Below are positions 57,526 through 64,000 of a DNA stretch of 64,000 nt, in pieces. The notes under the pieces were generated by a model. That model saw only the letters and a list, made by a program, of their open reading frames with translations, searched no databases and was not told the origin of the DNA. The translations under genes and the position numbers were made by a program. Each line of letters begins with the position of its first letter. Position 1 is the first letter of the stretch. The DNA is taken from assembly GCA_029204225.1 (NCBI GenBank), contig MU831988.1, positions 7,501-71,500 of the forward strand, in the 5' to 3' direction. Source of the DNA: Diphasiastrum complanatum (Eukaryota > Streptophyta > Lycopodiopsida > Lycopodiales > Lycopodiaceae).

Positions 57526-58497
57526 AGTCTGAAATTATCCACAACTCTGACAGATAATTCATAAGCTTTCAAGTACAAATATCCTTAAAATGCAAATTAT
57601 AAGATATGATAATTCATTCAATTAGAATCTCTAGGAGAACCATTAAAATATAGAATGATTAAAACTCAACTCTAAATATTCCAGATGCTCTTTTGAGTTG
57701 AATGCTCCTGTTTCTAACACCAAATGCCAAAACATAGCATTCATTCATCTTAATAGACATGTCTGTCTCTATGCTAACTATAGATCCAATCAAATGAAGA
57801 ACTGTACTCAAGCATCTGCAGATTTTAATTGATGAACCATAATGATTCACTAATCATACATCTTACAAGCCATATAATTCAAAACGATCAGTTCCCGGTG
57901 AATCCACATCACATTGATCATTTTACCAACTAACTTCATCCAAGAGTAATCAAGTACTCAAGTTAATTGCCAATGATTCAGAAATCTCAAATGTCTAGGT
58001 GAAGAATTCAATTATACTAGTATAACACCACATTTAGATCCACATCCAAAACATTTTTTATTTAACTCATAACTCTTTCACACAAAGATTTGTTAACTCT
58101 GCAAGTATCTGTCAAAACAATACTTGATCATAGGCTTATGTTCACCGACTAGGTTAAGTGCACCAAATAACCCTAGTAGCCAAGAATACATAGTAGATTC
58201 ATACAAGATTAATCATGCACATATGTGAATAATCTCACTATGACCCAATACATAAACACATTCTTATCTAGCAGATTCCTCCAGAACCCACATATGGTCT
58301 AGATTCAATGTACCCAACTATTTAAATTGAATCTACTCAAACACGCATTCTAACTTTCTCACACTTTCAAAAAGTGTTTCAAATGAAATTTAGACTAATG
58401 AACTTTGAAAAGTCAATCTTTAAGTCTAAAACAAGTTTTGGCCTCAATATGCCAAATATGGAAATATAGCAAAATGTGATGAAACTAGTTGAGTCTT
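57526..58497 (-). repeat. Probable LTR side of the copia relic that follows
   Basis: On the minus strand a purine tract (GTTGAAGAGAGAG) ends at about 58,499 and is followed by TATGAAAGACTC, a mutated TG start. The other end is not defined and no second LTR copy exists here. No gene. Confidence 0.35.
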
Positions 58498-59085
58498 TCA
58501 TACTCTCTCTTCAACTAGTTTTAGCATAGACTTTGATAGCACTCCAAGTGAATTCCTATGCTTCATGAACAAGTCTTTTCCCAATGCTTTGGTGAAGATA
58601 TCAGCCACACATTTCCTTGAAGACACATGTTGAAGCTGCACCTCCTTTGCAATGACTCGCTCCCTCACAAAATAATATTGTATCTCAATATGCTTGCTCC
58701 TAGCATGAAAGATAGGATTGGATGCCATTGTTTGGGCTAATTGATTGTCACAAAAGATGATTGGGCTCTCTAAAAATCCAGCAATTGAAGATCCTTTTTC
58801 ATCCTCTTGATTCATACCATATCCTTTGTGCAATGTAAGAGCTTTGTACTCGGCGTCACTAGATGACAATGAGATAGTGGCTTGTTTCTTTGACATCCAT
58901 GATATAGCTCCATCACCTATGAAAATACAATAAGCACTAATGGATTTCTTATCCATTACATCTCCAGCATAGTCCAAATCTGAAAATCCAAAAAGATTAG
59001 GTGATGATCTCTCATACAATATGCCAAAATCTTGAGATCCAATGATGTACCTCAAAACTCGCTTTCCTAGCTTCCAATGCTCCTA
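58498..59085 (-). pseudogene. Ty1-copia RNase H fragment
   Basis: Minus strand: WKLGKRVLRYIIGSQDFGIL, FSDLDYAGDVMDKKS (the first catalytic Asp context is changed from SDSDFAG), SWMSKKQATISLSSSDAEYK (Glu of EAEYKAL changed to Asp), a frameshifted ALTLHKGYGMNQEDE, CDNQLAQTMASNPIFHARSK and SKECVADIFTKALGKD-like end. Closely related to the intact 1316-aa protein but degraded. Confidence 0.88.
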
Positions 59086-59940
59086 GCATAGTTTTTGCCA
59101 ATAGAACTTTGATCCATCATAAGAATGATCTTCTTCCTTAGAATAGACATCCTTTCAATGATCATGTAATGCTCAAAATAGAAACAACCATAATTGATAT
59201 AGGGAATAGTGTCCACTTGGGATGCTTCACTATTTCTTACATCAATTTTACATATCAAGATGTAACTAGAACATGAAGAATAAAATAGAATGTAAATGAA
59301 ATGATTCCACCATGCTTCCAACTCTGAACTCTTTGGAAAAATACAGCAAACAAACAATAAATGTGAGTGATCAACTTTTGCTTGCATGTCTCCTCCTCCT
59401 TTGTCCTTTGTTGCCATGTATCCACCATGATACTCCGTGAATGAGCTTACATCTCCATCTTGCCAAAAGATGCCATCAAGCCTTGATGACTTGACCATGA
59501 ATGAGTGACATAATGAACCTCCAATAGCTTCATTCCCATCAGCAAAACCAGCCAAGAATGCTAGTACAAATCCAACATCAAAACAGTGTTCACCAATGTA
59601 GCTACTTTTACCATATTTTGACAATTTGCACACATCCACATGAAAATGCTCAAACATGAGATAGAACAAGTAAAGTAAACTTGAACAGCACTTCCTTGCT
59701 ACTCCTTTGACCTTACTTGAGTCCTCAATATGCTGCAAAAATAGATCCATAACATCTTTGCCAATTACCTCTCCTTTGATGCTCTTGACTAGCTCCAAAT
59801 TGCCAACTTCCATTTTGACTAGTTGAAGTGTTTTGAGATCAACCTCTTGATCTTCAACTTGACCATAAAAGTCATTGAAATTTTTTTTGTTTTCCAGATC
59901 CAATACTTGATTTTTTTGGCAAGATAACATCCATCCACTT
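59086..59940 (-). other. Foreign ~0.85-kb insert replacing the copia RT
   Basis: Between the linker (EYQSLMK, about 60,010) and RNase H (59,085) there is no RT. A single minus-strand frame is open across it (59,067-60,029), with NDFYGQVEDQEVDLKTLQLV, KSIKGEVIGKDVMDLFLQHI and SSFTEYHGGYMATKDKGGGD; no family is recognised. Parts of the same insert are in the relic at 46,109-46,480. The long open frame hints that the DNA was once coding, but copia readthrough may be chance. Confidence 0.55.
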
Positions 59941-61180
59941 GCATAGCTCCATGCACACAAGAAGATCTTCCAAAAGATGTTCCACTCTTCATAAGAGATT
60001 GATACTCGAGATCCATTGCTTGGATCCACTCCTCTTCTTTCCTTGCTTGATCTACACTTGTAGGCTCATCCAAAGTGGTTAGGAAAGCAACATAATTTCC
60101 AGAAACTACTTGCTTACCCTTTTGATCATATGTGAGCCTTGGAAGTACTTGTCTTTCTCTTGATGTTCTCATTGGCTTTTGGCTTGATGAAGGTCCATCA
60201 TCATCACCATAAAAAATAGGATCATTTTCATCAACATCAAGAATGTTAGTTTCATCCACACTTCCATCAATCATATTTGAAGACACCTTTGGAATGTTCC
60301 CCTCATCAAAAATGACATCTCTACTAGCAATCACTTTGTTAGTAAAAGGAATGTAAACCTTCTAGGCTTTACTCACCTCACTATATCCAACAAAAATACC
60401 TCTTCTTGAAGATGGATCCTCCTTGGTCCTATCATCAAGAGTAATGTTGACATAGCATTTGCATCCAAAGGTTCTTAAAAAGTTGACACTCGGCCTCCTC
60501 TTGAATAGCATATCAAAAGGTGTCCTTCAATCCAAAATAGCACTCGGCCACCTATTGCACAAGAAATTGGCACACAACAAATCGTAATCCCAAAATGGTT
60601 TGTCAAGATTAGCACTTAACCTCATAACTTTAGCACTTTCACATAAAGTCCTATTCTTCCTTGTAGCCACTCCATTTTGTTGTGGGGTCCTTGATGTTGT
60701 ATACTCCCTCTTGATCCCATGCTCATCACAAAAGGCCTTGAACTTGTTAGATATGCACTCACACCATTGTCACCTCTCAAGCACTTGATCTTTGTGGAAA
60801 ATTGATTTTCCCTTGCATTCTTGAACTTGAAAAAGACATCATACACTTCATCCTTGCTCTTTAGTAGATAGATCCAACAAAATCTACTAAAATCATCAAT
60901 GAATGTTACATACATCCACTATTGCTAATTGTAGTAAATCCATGAATATCCGAATGTACAAGTTGAAAAGGCTTTGTAGATCTAGAATTAGATCTAGTAT
61001 AAGGTAGTCTATGTGACTTAGACAAAGCACAAGCCTCACAAACATGCATGTCATTACTTAAGCAACTTGGAAGACCAATCACAACCTTCTTCCTTGCCAT
61101 TACCTCCAATGACTTGAAATTGAGGTGTCCCATCCTTTTGTGCCAAACCTCTTGAATAGAAATTTGCTCAATAACTTCAT
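59941..61180 (-). pseudogene. Ty1-copia integrase and linker relic
   Basis: Minus-strand blocks: MGHLNFKSLEVMARKKVVIG, CEACALSKSHRLPYTRSNSR, LVHSDIHGFTTISN, MYVTFIDDFSRFCWIYLLKS, CLRGDNG (Asp kept, Ser changed), then a frameshift through the E region (broken NGVATRKNRT, where E is lost), GYSEVSKA, ASRDVIFDEGNIPKVSSN and the linker to EWIQAMDLEYQSLMK. The 5' half is missing beyond 61,180. Same family as 46,481-48,665. Confidence 0.85.
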
Positions 61181-62400
61181 GCTGGAAAGAATCATATAAA
61201 TCAGTTTGATATCTATATTCGACAAATTACTAAGAAGTAAAGGATAAATTAAGAAACCGAGAAATAGATTTGATGGCCTCTGATTTTGTAAATAATGAGA
61301 TACCACATGGGGATCTAGATTAAACCTCAAAATTTTCCAAAATACCCCACATTTGATCAAACGGTTTTTATTTTTCCCATATCGCGACTAGGTACTAAAA
61401 CACACCATTGATCATCAGATCTTTACAGTCCTAGAATTTCATTTCCAAAATTACTAATGTCCCATATTATCAGCTTTTCCTTCCAGAAAATCCTTAACCA
61501 CCTTATCTGATATTCTAGAGATCCATTGATCATCTAGCTGTCCTATAATCACTATAGGATATTATCTCTTTTTCCCAAATACTAGAGAATCCTTTTTATT
61601 TGGATGATTGGCATGCCCCATCAGATGGATATCACAAATCCACACCTGATTCTATGATTTAGACAGAAGAATTAACATGGTTTCAATACTACGTTCTAAT
61701 CCTTAAGGTTAATGATAAGCTTCAAATACCCCTGGATCCAAGAGCATCAACTCTGGGGACAAGCTTCTATCAACTAACAGATCCAATGTAATTCATATAT
61801 CAAATTCTACTTCCAACATCACAATTGACATCCAAAACTACGGATAACTCAATGGTTACAAAGATATAAGCTATGAATTCAACTAAATGGATTCTATCAA
61901 GGAAACTAATAACTGGTATTAAGCAATTATTACTGAGATTACCAAAATCCTAATTGCAAAATTGTAGTAGGTTTCTTTCCTTGCCTAACCTGAATCCAAG
62001 ATCTAGTCAATCTAGCATCAAAGAGACGGAGTTAGTTGTCACGTGTAGGTTCGTTCCCATGAGAGCGATAGTTTAGTTTAGATTTCAACATGAATGGAGG
62101 ATTCACATCTATCTCTACATCCATTAAGCCTACTCTTTAATACTACACATCCCTTACACTTACAATCCCTTAACACCACACATCCACAACAGAGATAGCT
62201 TACTCTTTCTCTCTCTCCCTTCCTCTCTCATAAAAAGTATAATAACATGCAATCCCAAGAACACTCAGATCCAACAATTAGCAAAATCCAAATAAGCATG
62301 AGAGATGGAGGAAAAGTGATAGAGAGCAATGACATTCATCAATCCATTTATGAAGAGAAGATAGTTTTAGAAAATTTGAGACTCTTGCAAAATTTTGAGA
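61181..62400. other. Non-coding, no gene seen
   Basis: AT-rich unique sequence with stops in all frames; a short pyrimidine run (CTTTCTCTCTCTCCCTTCC) at 62,204-62,223. No repeat or motif recognised. Confidence 0.4.
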
Positions 62401-62403
62401 CTA

Positions 62404-63220
<817 letters not shown>

Positions 63221-64000
63221 ATCTTAGCACTCTCTCTTTCTCAATATTATTCTAATTTTTAAAGATATTGGATTGATATTGACATTGAGTAAATATAAAA
63301 CATGTTGTTTAACAAAAATATAAGCTATATTATCTTATCAATGTAAAGGTTATTTTAGTATAATTTTTTGGTTGATGAAGCTACATTTAAAGGTGGTGTT
63401 AAAAAACACCTTTAAAAAACATGAAACTATTCTTCAAAGACTTCATCATTTTCAATGATCAATCCTTGTTTTGCCTTCAGTACAACCACCTTAGGAATCT
63501 TAATACTTTTTATTTGATGGGGACCTTTTCGAGGTTTCCAGCTCCAGACTATGCTTGAAACATTTTCCCATCTCTCGGGATCATTAAGGTTCACTTTCCA
63601 TTGCTTACTCCAACAATCTCGATAGTGTTCCTTTTCTGGCATGTTTTTTTTAGAACATGGGGCCCACCATTGTTAATAATTTCATATTTTTTAATGAATA
63701 TTTGTTACCTTTGATGAAAATAAGTTGGTCCTTGTCGACTCATCTACATATGCATTGAGTGCCCAATTAGCGAAGTAGATGAACATGATTAGAATGAATC
63801 AAAGAAATGATTTTATATTGTGTTGGATTTAATGAGGCTTAAAAATTGAGAGTTTATGCTTAGAAGTATGGAGATACAAAAGTTAGTCTTTGAGAATCAA
63901 GATTTTTTGTACTCAGCTTGATGAACTTAGTTCATCGAAATATCTCATTGTTTAGGGTTTAGTATGTTTCACACTGAAGCTTTGGTAAGAGATTTTCTAA
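63221..64000. other. Right-edge region, only a short unassigned ORF
   Basis: AT-rich. A minus-strand frame at 63,427-63,642 (71 codons, MPEKEHYRDCWSKQWKVNLN, ending ENDEVFEE) has a protein-like composition but no motif, and its 5' neighbour is AT-rich. It could be a remnant of the end of a transposon gene. Near 63,955 GTTTAGGGTTTAG is a single telomere-like word. Confidence 0.25.

Noticed and set aside
59067-60029. Treating the 320-codon frame inside the copia relic as a host gene
   Set aside because: Its ends read copia linker and RNase H DNA out of frame and no family was recognised. It is reported as an insert instead.
63427-63642. 71-codon minus-strand frame as a gene
   Set aside because: Too short, with no motif or context; mentioned only as unassigned.

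Overview
The window is repeat-rich nuclear DNA from a land plant. The evidence is the telomere-type repeat CCCTAAA/TTTAGGG, Ty1-copia and Ty3-gypsy elements primed by the plant-style initiator-tRNA site TGGTATCAGAGC, GT-AG introns of 90-430 bp, and long CT/GA microsatellites. No bacterial, organellar or viral gene set and no tRNA or rRNA gene is seen. A Penelope-like reverse transcriptase and a DUF7869-like transposon protein make a non-flowering plant (fern, lycophyte, bryophyte) more likely than a flowering plant; that is an inference, not a demonstration.

Layout. 1-1.85 kb: the 3' part of a Penelope-like element (PLE) with an RT C-terminus, hairpin repeats, a TATA box, a well-formed type I hammerhead ribozyme and a (CT)n tract, running into 256 bp of telomere-type repeats in the orientation expected for priming from a telomeric 3' end. 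1.85-12.46 kb: a patchwork of broken copia and gypsy pieces, including a gypsy integrase tail followed by an extra ORF (Tat/Athila-like) that is split by a solo copia LTR. 12.46-21.97 kb: a chromovirus-type gypsy relic (minus strand) whose 3' LTR was hit by a young 5.77-kb copia element (12,755-18,519; 5-bp target duplication; LTRs differ at two positions). 21.97-26.4 kb: three degraded gag/protease segments of a second gypsy family in alternating orientation. 26.4-30 kb: non-coding, with an ~80-bp degenerate tandem repeat and a cluster of nested G-box palindromes. 30.0-30.7 kb: a truncated CACTA-like transposase with one intron. 30.9-41.06 kb: an old copia element split by a very young, apparently intact 5.86-kb copia element (34,264-40,126; LTRs identical by eye; a single 1316-codon ORF with all catalytic residues). 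41-48.7 kb: two further copia relics whose RT part is replaced by unrelated DNA, a DUF7869-like relic, and an array of 21-bp palindromes. 48.7-52.6 kb: non-coding, LTR-like. 52.6-54.4 kb: a copia gag piece and a LINE ORF1-like relic. 54.68-56.75 kb: a multi-exon gene or pseudogene reconstructed from splice signals; all seven introns are phase 0 and no family is recognised. 57-64 kb: another RT-replaced copia relic, non-coding DNA, and a higher-order (CT)n(CA)n satellite.

Almost everything here is transposon-derived. The elements record nested insertions of different ages: young (intact or 0-2 LTR differences), middle (frameshifts and stops) and old (fragments). The parts most worth following up are the PLE-hammerhead-telomere-repeat unit, the phase-0 exon gene with stops confined to two skippable exons, and a recurrent class of copia elements in which RT/RNase H has been exchanged for foreign sequence.
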